Source of the DNA: Cohnella luojiensis
Lineage (GTDB): Bacteria > Bacillota > Bacilli > Paenibacillales > Paenibacillaceae
Length of the DNA stretch: 64,000 nucleotides
Assembly (NCBI RefSeq): GCF_004564235.1
Contig: NZ_SOMN01000008.1
Span: 62,001 to 126,000, forward strand
Direction: 5' to 3'
The notes below the pieces were generated by a model. It was not told the DNA's origin, did no database searches, and was given only the letters and a program-made list of their open reading frames with translations. Below, piece by piece: positions 17,152 through 27,100 of this stretch (its first letter is position 1; the number at the start of each line of letters is the position of its first letter). The position numbers and the translations under genes were made by a program.

Positions 17152-18020
17152 GACTCTCTCAACCATTGGCGCAGCTGCGTCAACATTGCGGGGTAAGACT
17201 GCCGCTTGTAGTTCACATCATCCCGAGTGACGGCGAGCGTCCGATCGATGACCGGTTCATCGTCCGGCACGATCGTGACGTCGTTTTTGTCAAACGTCTC
17301 CTTCATTAGATGAAGCAAATCGTGTTTGCTGATTTTTTCCGAAGCGGTCAAATGGATTAGTCCTCCCGCCTTCGGATGGTCGAGAAGCCATACGACGGTT
17401 TTGGCCAACTCCAGAGTTGTCACCCCGTTCCACAGCACGTTGCGGAACCCTTTCACCTCGCCTTGCCGGGTGAGGAACCACTGCATCAAACCGATTCCGT
17501 GAGGCTTTACGTCCGGTCCGATGATTGAAGTGCGGATCGTCAAATGACGGGGGTCGCGAACCTCGCCGAGCGCTTTGCTAAGGGCATATACCGTTTTCCC
17601 GTCCGGTTCGTCGTCTTCCCGGTAATTTCCGCGCGATCCGGAGAACACGCAATCCGAACTGATATGAAGCAACCGGGAATTCTCCCGGTCCCCCAAGTGG
17701 CGAAGCCAATGGGGCAGCAAACCGTTAACCATATAGGCGTCAAGAGGATCGTCCTCCGCGCGGTGGTTCAGCACGCCCGCCGTATTGATGATAATGTCGG
17801 GAGACGTCTCGGAAACCGCGGCCGCCACCTCCGCGAATTGCCGAACGTCCAGCTCCCGAACCCGGATGCCGAGCTCCTCCAAAGCCGGCCAGCCGTTTGT
17901 AGAAGCCGCTTGTTCAGCCTTCCGGACTGTAACGGTCATCTTATGACGGGTATATCGGCCCATATAAGTGGCGATCAGGCGACCTGCCATCCCGTTGCCT
18001 CCAAGGAGCAGGACTTTCAT
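17148..18020 (-). CDS. RmlD-like NDP-sugar 4-reductase
   Basis: A 290-residue reductase of the RmlD type: LLLGGNGMAGRL cofactor motif, IINTAGVLNHRAED, SSDCVFSG, and YALSK with the catalytic Tyr and Lys near residue 145. It lies between a 4,6-dehydratase and an epimerase gene and overlaps both by four bases. In UDP-L-FucNAc synthesis the reductase (CapF/WbjC) is about 370 residues with an added cupin domain. In UDP-L-QuiNAc synthesis the reductase (WbvR) is a short RmlD-like protein. The short length here favours the second route. This is an inference from family knowledge. Confidence 0.8.
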   Translation of the reverse strand: MKVLLLGGNGMAGRLIATYMGRYTRHKMTVTVRKAEQAASTNGWPALEELGIRVRELDVRQFAEVAAAVSETSPDIIINTAGVLNHRAEDDPLDAYMVNGLLPHWLRHLGDRENSRLLHISSDCVFSGSRGNYREDDEPDGKTVYALSKALGEVRDPRHLTIRTSIIGPDVKPHGIGLMQWFLTRQGEVKGFRNVLWNGVTTLELAKTVVWLLDHPKAGGLIHLTASEKISKHDLLHLMKETFDKNDVTIVPDDEPVIDRTLAVTRDDVNYKRQSYPAMLTQLRQWLRES

Positions 18021-19000
18021 GACAGAAACCCCCCGCGTACCAGCATGGCCTTGATTTCCGCTTTGCTCATTAATGCCTGACTGGAACTGAAGCTATCGAA
18101 TTCAACGGAAGGATAGGTTGCGTAATGATGGCGCAGGCCCGGGATCTCGAGCGTAGGGAGAATGACCAGGTATTGCTCGTCGTATACGATCGTGCTCAAG
18201 CTCTCATATTCAGTCAACAAAATTTCATGGATTTTTTCGCCCGGCCGGATGCCCGTTTCTACCATTTCAACACTTTTGCCTAAGGCATCCATCAGCACTT
18301 CCGCCAAATCCACAATCCGGCAGGTCGGCATCGTCATGACGAAGATTTCGCCGCCAATGCTTTGGGCCGTCACTTTGAACAGCAGCCGAATCGCATCCTG
18401 CAGCGTCATGAAAAACCGCGTCATGCTGCGATCGGTCAAGCTCACCTGATTTTTGTTGCGAATCTGGTTCATGAACAGATGGATGACGCTGCCATTCGTA
18501 CCGAGTACGTTGCCGCCCCGGACACAGACGAATTTAGTGCCGCTGCGCAATAGATTGGCGTAGACGATCAATTTTTCCCCGATCGCTTTGGTCATTCCAT
18601 AGAAGTTCGACGGATTCGCAGCTTTGTCCGTAGAGATATTGATGACGCGTTCCACTTTATTCTCGATTGCCGCTTCAATCACATTTTGCGTACCAATGAC
18701 ATTCGTTTTCAACGCTTCATAGGGCTGCTCCTCGCATACCGGCACATGCTTGAGCGCCGCCAGATGAAAGACGATATCTATCCCGGAGCAAGCCTTGGAG
18801 AGCGCCTCCCTGTCCCGAACATCCCCAATGCAAAAGCTAAGCCGAGAATCTTCAAAAGAGCGGTTCATCGCTACCTGACTGGACTCATTACGGGAGAAAA
18901 CGATCACTTCGGCAGGATTGAGCGGCAGCAGCTGTCTTACCAATTCATAACCCCAAGAACCAGTCCCTCCAGTGACCAGGATACGCCGACCTTCAAACAT
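18017..19000 (-). CDS. UDP-GlcNAc 4,6-dehydratase/5-epimerase (FnlA/CapE/WbjB family)
   Basis: A 327-residue extended SDR. Cofactor motif VTGGTGSWGYELVRQL; conserved AALKHVPVCEEQPYEA; STDKAANPSNFYGMTK with the catalytic Tyr and Lys near residue 130; then VRGGNVLGTNGSVI and a C-terminal IRPGEKIHEILLTEYE. This is the pattern of CapD/FnlA-type dehydratases, in the short soluble form without membrane helices. The enzyme would convert UDP-GlcNAc to a 4-keto-6-deoxy-L-sugar. I chose the ATG at 19000, seven bases after GGAGGG. It overlaps the genes on both sides, showing tight coupling. Confidence 0.88.
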   Translation of the reverse strand: MFEGRRILVTGGTGSWGYELVRQLLPLNPAEVIVFSRNESSQVAMNRSFEDSRLSFCIGDVRDREALSKACSGIDIVFHLAALKHVPVCEEQPYEALKTNVIGTQNVIEAAIENKVERVINISTDKAANPSNFYGMTKAIGEKLIVYANLLRSGTKFVCVRGGNVLGTNGSVIHLFMNQIRNKNQVSLTDRSMTRFFMTLQDAIRLLFKVTAQSIGGEIFVMTMPTCRIVDLAEVLMDALGKSVEMVETGIRPGEKIHEILLTEYESLSTIVYDEQYLVILPTLEIPGLRHHYATYPSVEFDSFSSSQALMSKAEIKAMLVRGGFLS

Positions 19001-20084
19001 CCCTTTTCCCTCCAAGCACAAATTTCGCCACTTTATCGGACACGTTTTCCTCCAAATATCCTTCAGGACATTTCCATCTATCGGTTAGGGCCATCATGAC
19101 CCGAGCCGCGCTCCGGATCCTTTCCGGCTTTAACCCCGCAACCGCGTTGCTGCCGCAATCTACCGTCTCAGGCCTCTCCGTCGTCTGACGGATCGTCACG
19201 GTCGGTACTCCGAAGATGCAGCATTCCTCTTGGACGGTTCCGCTGTCTGTTAAAGCGCAGCGGGTATGCTTTTCCAAATAAACGAAATCAAAAAACCCGA
19301 AAGGCTCATGAAACTTAACAAGCGGGTGAATATGGCTGCTGATTTCTTCCGTTAGCTTCGATCGTGTTCTGGGATGAAGGCTGCAGACTAGGGGGAGCCG
19401 ATGTTCCTCGGCCGTCGAGCTTAATCCTTGAATTATTCCAGCTAGCGCCTCCGGGTCATCGACATTCTCGGCGCGGTGGATCGTTGCCAGCAAATATTGT
19501 CCGGATGTAAGTCCCAACCGTTCGAGCACGGTACTGCGGTCGATTTGTTCTTCATAATGCCGGAGCACTTCGTAGATCGGATTGCCTGATCGAAAAATAC
19601 GCTGGACGGGAAACCCTTCTCTAAGCAAATTGTGTTTGCTGTTCTCGGTATAAGGGAGATTGTAGGTCGATACGGCATCGATGACCCGTCTATTTTTCTC
19701 TTCGGGTACATTCAGGTCAAAACAGCGATTGCCCGCTTCCATATGAACGACCGGGATACCCATTCTTTCGGCTACCAAAGCACATAATGCGCTGTTCGTG
19801 TCGCCTAGAACGAGCACCCGATCCGGCTGCTCCTTTCGCAGCAGCTGTTCCACCGCTCCGAACATAACCGATAGCTGGCCGCCAATCGTCTCCTTGCGAT
19901 CATCTAAAAGCAGGTCGGGAGCACGCAAACCCAGCTGTTCGAAGAAGACGGCGCTTAAGCTTGGGCTGAAGTTCTGACCCGTATGAACAAGCACATGGCG
20001 ATCCGCCAACAAGTCTAACTTACGGATTAACAAGCTGAGTCTTATAATTTCAGGCCGGGTTCCTAATATCGTAACGATGCGCAA
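18993..20084 (-). CDS. UDP-N-acetylglucosamine 2-epimerase family protein
   Basis: A 363-residue WecB/FnlC-like epimerase: ILGTRPEIIRLS at the N-terminus, HTGQNFSPSL, VLGDTNSALCA, HMEAGNRCFDLNVPEE, TIHRAENVDD, and SDSGTVQEECCIFGVP. Residues of the GTRPE, HTGQ, and EAG motifs are intact. Next to a FnlA-like dehydratase and an RmlD-like reductase, it most probably performs the last 2-epimerisation giving UDP-L-FucNAc or UDP-L-QuiNAc. A role making UDP-ManNAc is the alternative. The start is TTG with AAGGTGA four bases upstream. Confidence 0.9.
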   Translation of the reverse strand: MRIVTILGTRPEIIRLSLLIRKLDLLADRHVLVHTGQNFSPSLSAVFFEQLGLRAPDLLLDDRKETIGGQLSVMFGAVEQLLRKEQPDRVLVLGDTNSALCALVAERMGIPVVHMEAGNRCFDLNVPEEKNRRVIDAVSTYNLPYTENSKHNLLREGFPVQRIFRSGNPIYEVLRHYEEQIDRSTVLERLGLTSGQYLLATIHRAENVDDPEALAGIIQGLSSTAEEHRLPLVCSLHPRTRSKLTEEISSHIHPLVKFHEPFGFFDFVYLEKHTRCALTDSGTVQEECCIFGVPTVTIRQTTERPETVDCGSNAVAGLKPERIRSAARVMMALTDRWKCPEGYLEENVSDKVAKFVLGGKRDV

Positions 20085-20088
20085 GCCT

Positions 20089-21684
20089 TCACCTTCTTCT
20101 GCGATGTGCTTTTCTCCCCTTACTCCTGCCGCGTATAAGACGTCTGCCGCGCAATGCGGTGCGCCGGTTTTTCCGGATTCTCGTTATGCTTTTCCTCCGC
20201 CGTTTGCGTTTCGCTGATCTAGAATTCCGAATTTCGTACATCGGCGAACCGGGGGGGAAACGTTCCAAGACGGATTCCGGGACAAGGGCGACATCCTCGA
20301 AACGGTAGCCTCTTTGCAAAAAAGCTTTTTCCGAGACGAATGGCCTTCTTTTCCCTTGTTCCACTAAATAAACGGTCGGACCGCTTCCGCGCAGAAGAGA
20401 ACCTTGAACATCAAATGGGAAAGGCAGGAGCGCCATCAATTCCTCTAGCCTTGCACGAAAAGCTTCGACGCCAAATATATTCTGTGCCGCAAGCGCATTG
20501 CGCTCTCCTACCCCATTCAGAAGCTCTTGGTTGCTCAGGAGCAGGTTTACGCTGGCGGATAATCCCGCAACATCGCCGGTGTGTACCAGAAACGGTTCAT
20601 TTCCGGTAACGGTAAGAATTTCCGTTAATCCGCCGGAAGCGAAGGCAACGACGCCTTTGCCGAATGCCATACCTTCCAACGCCGTCATTCCAAATCCTTC
20701 CGACACTAGACTCGGGACAACGACGACATCAAGAGCCGGAAAAACTTGTTGAATTTGTTCTACAAAAGGATGAAATACGAACCGATCGGCATATCCCGAC
20801 ATTTGCACGAGCGTTTGACATTTTTGATAATAGACTTCATCCACCGGATTACCAACGACGAGGAAACGAGCTCGGGCATCCGCAGCCGCAATCGGCAGCA
20901 TCGCCTGTATAAAAGGTTCCAATCCCTTGTTGGGGTAGATGGTAGCCCCAATATAACCCGCAACGAGATGGACCTCTCCCCAACCTAACTGTTCCCGCAA
21001 GCGTGCCCTGTGATAGTGCCAACTGCCGGGAAGCAGTTGATCGCGATCCAAATACGGGGGGAGCATGAACGTCTTGACCATTTCTTGCTTTCCTTGGAAC
21101 GGTTGAAGCGTAGTATGGGAAATCCCGATGACGACATCGCTGTGCGATGCAATGAAATCGGCGGAGGCCCCCCGGCTCGGCGTATCCATAATCGTCTCCA
21201 TCATGGCCCAGATCGTGGGAATGCCAAGCGATTTGGCAGCAATTGCGGGCAAAGGATGCACGCTTGTATTAACAAATACATAGGAGGGACGCTCATCGGC
21301 TAATAAAGAATGCAGCTTGCTCCACGAGGGATGTTTTATCAGCCCTTTTATTTCCTCCGCGATCGTCGGTGCCGCCGTGTACAGTGAAATGGCTAACGGA
21401 AGTTCCAGCACCGTAACCTTTATCCCTAACTCTCTGGCTCTTTCCGAAATGATGCCTTCCTGAGGCACGACTAACACGCAATGAAAACGGTGGATCAGCT
21501 CGCGGGCGAACAATAGGAGAAGTTTTTCCGCTCCCGTGACGAACACCGGGCTGCAAATGTGCGAAAATAGCAGCAACTTCGGTTTTAACCCGCTCATGGC
21601 CTTCCATACCAAATGAAGCGTAAGGGCATGTTCGCCACCTCCTTTATGCCGGGTAGTACAATGTATGGATAAGATGTCTTTCAC
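20089..21684 (-). CDS. GT4 glycosyltransferase with GKRRPF module and Arg/Lys tail
   Basis: A 531-residue protein. Residues about 1-400 are a GT-B glycosyltransferase: HICSPVFVTGAEKLLLLFAR, then YIGATIYPNKGLEPFI, and PSLVSEGFGMTALEGMAFG with the donor-binding Glu. About 410-475 hold one module (VYLVEQGKRRPFVSEKAF, then GYRFEDVALVPESVLERFP) like those in the proteins at 12283 and 32595. The last 55 residues are almost all Arg, Lys, Ser and Gly. It lies second-to-third in the eight-gene operon, five bases before the epimerase gene. The basic tail may fix the enzyme to an acidic spore layer, an inference. Confidence 0.85.
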   Translation of the reverse strand: MKDILSIHCTTRHKGGGEHALTLHLVWKAMSGLKPKLLLFSHICSPVFVTGAEKLLLLFARELIHRFHCVLVVPQEGIISERARELGIKVTVLELPLAISLYTAAPTIAEEIKGLIKHPSWSKLHSLLADERPSYVFVNTSVHPLPAIAAKSLGIPTIWAMMETIMDTPSRGASADFIASHSDVVIGISHTTLQPFQGKQEMVKTFMLPPYLDRDQLLPGSWHYHRARLREQLGWGEVHLVAGYIGATIYPNKGLEPFIQAMLPIAAADARARFLVVGNPVDEVYYQKCQTLVQMSGYADRFVFHPFVEQIQQVFPALDVVVVPSLVSEGFGMTALEGMAFGKGVVAFASGGLTEILTVTGNEPFLVHTGDVAGLSASVNLLLSNQELLNGVGERNALAAQNIFGVEAFRARLEELMALLPFPFDVQGSLLRGSGPTVYLVEQGKRRPFVSEKAFLQRGYRFEDVALVPESVLERFPPGSPMYEIRNSRSAKRKRRRKSITRIRKNRRTALRGRRLIRGRSKGRKAHRRRR

Positions 21685-21695
21685 GGCGCGGCTAT

Positions 21696-22820
21696 TTAAC
21701 CATTCATCGTCAAATCCAAAAGTTGATTAAGGCGGGAGATATAGGTGTGGTCTCTTAATGTCCGATATAAACCTCTAAGCGCGACAGCTTGCCGTTCTTC
21801 TTCGTGTTCCAAGTAATATTCGGTCTTGTCAACGAGGTCCTGGGGGGAATCATACGTAATGATTTCTTGACCGGGGATATAAAATTGGGCAATGTCTTCC
21901 CGCAGGTCCGTCATCTGCAATGTTGCGCATGCGGAAATTTCGAATGTCCTGGGATTAGGGGAAACTGCGGGAATACGCGCCTTATTCTGGTTAAACGTAT
22001 CATCGTTATGGGCGCGATGGGCATTGATGACGATCCTGCTGGCATTGTACCTCTCGGATGTTTGGCCCGGATCCATCCATCTGCCCAAGTCAATCAATGC
22101 TTTCCAGCGATCATATTCGGGCAATCGATCCCACCACATTCCTGAAATATGCAAGCGACGGTGCGCCAACAGCGGAATAAGCTGATGAAATAGCTTTACG
22201 CGATTCCAATAAGCGGTACCGACAAAACTGACATCCCCCCGTTTAGAAATCAAGGGATTGCGGGGTCTGAAGTCACCGGGAAATACCCCAAGCGGCAAAT
22301 AATGAACGCGCGGACATCCCAATCCGGAATAGAAGGGAAGACAACTGCGTTCCAGCGTAAATACACTATGATAACGCAATGCGATTTCGGCTGTTACGTC
22401 CGAGTAGTAAGGGTCGTCCGTAAACCAAATGGCCGTTCGGATCCCAAGGCTTCTTACTGCTTGCACTTTATCAAAAGGCATATTCATTCCGTCGAGCACC
22501 AGCATGACGTCGGGCCTGGATTTGGCCGCTATCTTCGCGACATCCTGAACGGGCAAGGCTAATGTCACACGTTCAGCAACCGTCTTTAAGGTTTCGTAAA
22601 TCCCATTGTCCAGCGGACTGTAGGGATACCCTTTACCCGAGGTTACATAAAGCACATGAATCGGACGTTTGACAGGCACGGGGGCTGCCCTAGCGATGAT
22701 GGACTCGCAGTGTCCAAGCCAACGGCCGTGGTTCCATCCGAGCGGGTACCCGTCTTCCCGGCCTTTACGATAAGCCTGCCCGTTCAGCCTTACGACTGTG
22801 CGTCTTTTCGCTGCAGCTAT
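21696..22820 (-). CDS. CgeB-like glycosyltransferase, start ATA or frameshifted
   Basis: Like its upstream neighbour, a CgeB-family protein: FTDDPYYSDVT, ERSCLPFYSGLGC, FVGTAYWNR, and NPRTFEISACATLQMTDLRE. CgeB is a B. subtilis spore maturation protein of the outermost spore layer. The first standard start is GTG at 22679, without a good ribosome site. However, the frame stays open for 47 further codons and encodes the same aromatic/Gly stretch as the neighbour (YRKGREDGYPLGWNHGRWLG). AGGAGG lies eight bases before an in-frame ATA at 22820, and an ATG at 22829 is out of frame. I give the extended form of about 375 residues; ATA initiation or a frameshift must be assumed. Confidence 0.75.
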   Translation of the reverse strand: MAAAKRRTVVRLNGQAYRKGREDGYPLGWNHGRWLGHCESIIARAAPVPVKRPIHVLYVTSGKGYPYSPLDNGIYETLKTVAERVTLALPVQDVAKIAAKSRPDVMLVLDGMNMPFDKVQAVRSLGIRTAIWFTDDPYYSDVTAEIALRYHSVFTLERSCLPFYSGLGCPRVHYLPLGVFPGDFRPRNPLISKRGDVSFVGTAYWNRVKLFHQLIPLLAHRRLHISGMWWDRLPEYDRWKALIDLGRWMDPGQTSERYNASRIVINAHRAHNDDTFNQNKARIPAVSPNPRTFEISACATLQMTDLREDIAQFYIPGQEIITYDSPQDLVDKTEYYLEHEEERQAVALRGLYRTLRDHTYISRLNQLLDLTMNG

Positions 22821-22854
22821 CTTTCATCCCTCCTGCGCTCCTGCCTGCAATCCC

Positions 22855-23955
22855 TTAACCGAGTCCGGTGATTTCCAGCAGCTTCCGAATCCGTCCTTCG
22901 AACGTATGATGCTTTTTCGTTCGCCGATACCCTCTGGCTGCAACTTGGAGACGTTCTTGTTCGTGGGTCAAATAATAATCGATTTGCTCAATCAAATGTT
23001 TGGCATTATGGAAAACGGCGATTTCGGAACCGATGGAATAGTGCTCGGGCAGTTCGCTGCGGAGATCGGTTAATTGCAGCGTTCCGCACGCTGCCATCTC
23101 GAAGGTGCGCGGATTGATGGACTCCGCAGGCCAGCTTCGGCCATTAAAATTGTCTTTTCCCGCTTCGGTAGTACGATGCAGGTTAATAACGATTTTCGCC
23201 CCGTTGTAATATTGGACGGTTTCCGGCACCTTGATCCATCTGTCTTGGACAAATCGTTGCAGCAAGGGATAATGCGTCATTCGTTCCCATTGGCTCCCTC
23301 CGATCAGCACCCTCTTATCCTGCAGGTACGGAGCAATCTCATCGAACAATTGAACCCTGTTCCAGAAGGCTGCTCCGATAAAACATATATCCGTCCGGTA
23401 TTCATGCGGAACTTGCATGGGCTTGAACAGTCCGAAATGCGCTGCCAACGGGAGATGGTGGACTTGCGTACAGCCGACCGATTGATAAAGCGGCAAACAC
23501 GATCTTTCGTGGGTAAAAATATAATCGTAATGGGGAGCAACCTCTACCGTCACATCGGTAATATAGGGATCGTCGACAAACCAAATGACCGAAGGAATAC
23601 CCATATTACGAATCGCATCGATCTGCTCAAGATGATCCGGTGGAAACACGTGAAGACCATTCATGACAAGTACCGCATCCGGACGCAATTGCGCGGCTTG
23701 AAGCTGCATTTCAATGGCCGGTACGACATACACTTCGGCAACTTCGTTCTGCAGTGCGGCGATTACCCCTTGGTCAATCGCTTCGAAGCCTTGCGGAACG
23801 TAGAGAATACGCGCCGCGCTACGAGATTGGTTACCCGGCTGTACTCCTTCCTCAATGCCCTTGCAGGCTCCCAGCCTCCAACCGTCCAACCAGCCGTTCT
23901 GGTAGCCGTCCTTACGGCCACGCTCGCCTAATCTTGAAGCCGAATGGTTCCGCAT
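22855..23955 (-). CDS. CgeB-like spore maturation glycosyltransferase
   Basis: A 366-residue protein and first gene of the eight-gene operon. The N-terminus carries a basic, aromatic/Gly segment (RGRKDGYQNGWLDGWRLG). The rest is CgeB-like: VIWFVDDPYITDVTVE, THERSCLPLYQSVGC, FIGAAFWNRVQLF, and NPRTFEMAACGTLQLTDLRS. The family is thought to be a GT-B glycosyltransferase acting on the spore crust in B. subtilis. Several ATG/TTG starts are possible; the ATG at 23955 has GGTGA five bases upstream. It is about 40-45 percent alike, by eye, with the next gene, so the pair arose by duplication. Confidence 0.85.
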   Translation of the reverse strand: MRNHSASRLGERGRKDGYQNGWLDGWRLGACKGIEEGVQPGNQSRSAARILYVPQGFEAIDQGVIAALQNEVAEVYVVPAIEMQLQAAQLRPDAVLVMNGLHVFPPDHLEQIDAIRNMGIPSVIWFVDDPYITDVTVEVAPHYDYIFTHERSCLPLYQSVGCTQVHHLPLAAHFGLFKPMQVPHEYRTDICFIGAAFWNRVQLFDEIAPYLQDKRVLIGGSQWERMTHYPLLQRFVQDRWIKVPETVQYYNGAKIVINLHRTTEAGKDNFNGRSWPAESINPRTFEMAACGTLQLTDLRSELPEHYSIGSEIAVFHNAKHLIEQIDYYLTHEQERLQVAARGYRRTKKHHTFEGRIRKLLEITGLG

Positions 23956-24038
23956 CCTCATCACCCGCAATCAATATATGCGTACCGGCAGGGTTGGACT
24001 TGGATACTTACCCGTCCATAGGACGAATTTAGGCGGGC

Positions 24039-24084
24039 AAAAAGCGCCCGTTCTCTCGAAGGGAATCCGGGAGTACGGGCGCTT
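24039..24084 (-). terminator. terminator of the SLH/PKD operon
   Basis: AAGCGCCCGT at 24042-24051 pairs perfectly with 24075-24084. On the minus strand a T-run follows. It lies 22 bases after the stop at 24106. Confidence 0.85.
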
Positions 24085-24105
24085 GACCTGTTTTTTATTC
24101 ATTTA

Positions 24106-27100
24106 TTATTGAAGGCGATGAACTTGAACGTAATTATCCACCGTATCCTGCAATCGAATCGGAACGATGGACGTTTTCGTTATTCCATTATTGAAAGTAA
24201 CCGAGAAGACGAACGAATAGTTCCCTTGCGGCAAATCTTTGAAGGAGACGCTTGCGTCCGCTTCGCGAAGAAGCCCCTTCCATAAGATAGCTTGCGGGTT
24301 TGCTGCGGCTAAGCTTTTTTGCAGCTCCGGGGTCGCGACGGATTTAACGGATATCGGCTTCGTGCCCGATGCTCCGGTATCCGTAACCGTTGCTTCCAGC
24401 ACGAAGGCTTCGCCTGCCCAGAACCAATGGGCGGGGCGCTGAGCGCTCGAATGCTTCTCATTGTATAGAAGACGATTCCTCTCCCATGCATCTGTGTGTT
24501 TGACATAACCTTGGATGCCAAGCGGACGAACGGACATCGATTGGGTTCGCACAACCGGTGCCGCTTTCCCATCGCTTATCGTTTGCCTGATTGTCCAAGT
24601 TCCAACGGCTGTCGGGCCGCTGGGAAGCTGGTAGTCCGGCCCGGCGGAAGCATACGGATAAAGACTGTTCAAGGTCGAGTCGAATCGCTTCGTACCGGAA
24701 GGGTCCATTAACTCGTATCTCAGGGTTAAAGGATCATGTTCGTTGTCCCCGACTCCGATTGAACGAATATGGAGCAGGTCCCCCTCGTAGATCGGCATTG
24801 CAGTATCGGCAGGGTCATAGGTGTATCGCTTGAAATCGCCAAAAGGCGGGGTGTTATTAATGAGCTGGACTTGAAGCGTTCGTATTTCAGTGTTTCCGTT
24901 TAGCGTACGGGCCGTCCATTCGAAGGTGTACGTGCCATCCGGAATGACTCCTAACGGCGTAAACGATGCGCTCCATTGCTTGCTCCCTTTTCCGGTTGTG
25001 GAGGACACTGTTCCATTAAGCGTCAGCGACCGTTGAAAGGATTTTCCTTTAAACGCGACTAACGTCACTTGGTTGGGATATTCCGTCGTATCAGCCGCTA
25101 TCGTAAACGGGTATCCGACGACGATCGTGTCTGTCGTATGACCGTCCGCTTTGCGGATATCCGGCACAAGATTGATCGGAGTCAGTACTTTAACCGCAAA
25201 ATCCTTATAGGCAGACGTAGCATTGGATCCATTTGCTTGAATGCGATAGGTATATGAGCCATCCGGCGTTGTGGCTGGAATCGGGGTCAGTACGTCGGTC
25301 CAATCGATATTGCTGCCGGATTTCGTTCCCGTGAAGTAAGGAACGGTTTTATTAATGTAGCTGCCCATCGAAAATTGAAGCCCGACGGATAACGGGAAAC
25401 GCGTCCACAACTCATAAGCAATCAGGTTTTCGCTAGCCGGAACGCCGCCTGCTAAAGTGAAATAAGGATCAGCCGATGTCAATTTCGCCTTAAGCTGCGG
25501 TGGCGGCGTTGCCGCAAGCGTAAAGTCTAAGATAAACGGATCCGACCAAACCCCTTCGACATCTTTTACCAAATACTCGAGATGGTAGGTGCCTGGTTCC
25601 AATTTATCCGGCGTTTTGTAGAACCATTCTCCGTTCAATCGATATTTGATTTTCCTATCCGCTATTCCGCGTTTGATCGGGTCGCTAACGTTATGATCCA
25701 AATCGTACGATTGATCCACCCATGATGTCTGATAACAGATACAGTTGGTGTCATAAGTCCAATCCAAGGCAGCTAGCGCGATTGGCTTGCGATGCACTCG
25801 GACGATCGTCGTTGACTCGTTTGAATAATAACTATACTTTGCGAATAGGGGGTCGACGCTTGGTTGGTCCTTGATACGGCGAGATATTTTGTATTCTCCC
25901 GTTAATGCAAAACTAGTCCTCAAAGATTCTGTAGTCCAAGACGGCGGATCTGTATTTCTCAAAGCAAATGCTGCATGACCCGTTGGGTTGTCGAAATAGT
26001 TCTCGTTATGAACATACATGGTCTGCTTCTGAGAAATTGGATCATGTTCAACATCATCGTCCGTTGTTAGTAATTGAAAGTTCTCATTTGTTAAGACGAG
26101 CTGCGATGCCGTGGCCGAATTAAATGAGGCGATATAATCAATCGCGCTTTGGATGAGTGTTACAATTGGTTGGCCACTGTTCAAGATAAAGAACTCGTTC
26201 GGTACCTGAGTTTTAATCGACGCGTTACCGATTACGATTACTTTAGCATCTGATTGGCTCCTTGCATTATTAAAATCAGCAAGTTCATTTATGATCCCAT
26301 CCGAGATATAGATAAGATATTTAGCTGATGTCGTTCGAACGTAAGGGTTTGTATATGGCTGTCTTACGTCTTTATAGATCGTTCCCGAATAGCTGCCGTA
26401 CCAATTGCTTACCCATCTTACATCCGGGTCCCATTCATTTCTGTAGGTGGTAGGCACCCAAACTTGATACGGCACTGGTTTGTAATAGGAATGTGATGAT
26501 GCGCCGCCATTATTTCCCCCATTACAACCACCTGGATGATCGTATACGATACCACTATCGGCTGTTCCAGTACACCATAACTCATCCCTATATCTTGTCT
26601 CTTCATGTCCCGGAACATCGACTACGCTAACGTATTGACCATAATCGTAATAATATCCATTATCGGAGGCGGACGTACGGTTTAATGTTCCACAATAACC
26701 ACTAGAGCAATAGTAGTAAGTGTTTGGCGGATAAGATCCTGTATTGACTGTCGTAGATGCTGGATTGGACCAGGTGTACGTGTGCATGTCCCATACATTT
26801 ACTTGCGGATTAATCCCTTCCAATCGAAGTTGATTACTAATCGTTACTCCATTACCTTTTACATAGTCGATTTTGCTCTGAGCAAGATTTTTATCTAGCA
26901 AGAAGAAGGTATCAACATCAGGTCGAATCGAGGGTATATCCGTATATAAATCGGAATAAGGGAGATAGTTGTCGATTTCAAACTCCATTTGAGTTATCGT
27001 CTGCCGCTTATCCGAAGCTGTAATGAATTCAGGGAACGTTTCTTGTCCAAAATCTTCATCTACGGTTGCTACAATCCGGTATTTTCCGAGTTTTGCATTA

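Noticed and set aside
22302-23931. Plus-strand frames opposite the CgeB-like pair (up to 285 codons)
   Set aside because: Both minus-strand genes have clear family motifs; the plus-strand readings have none.
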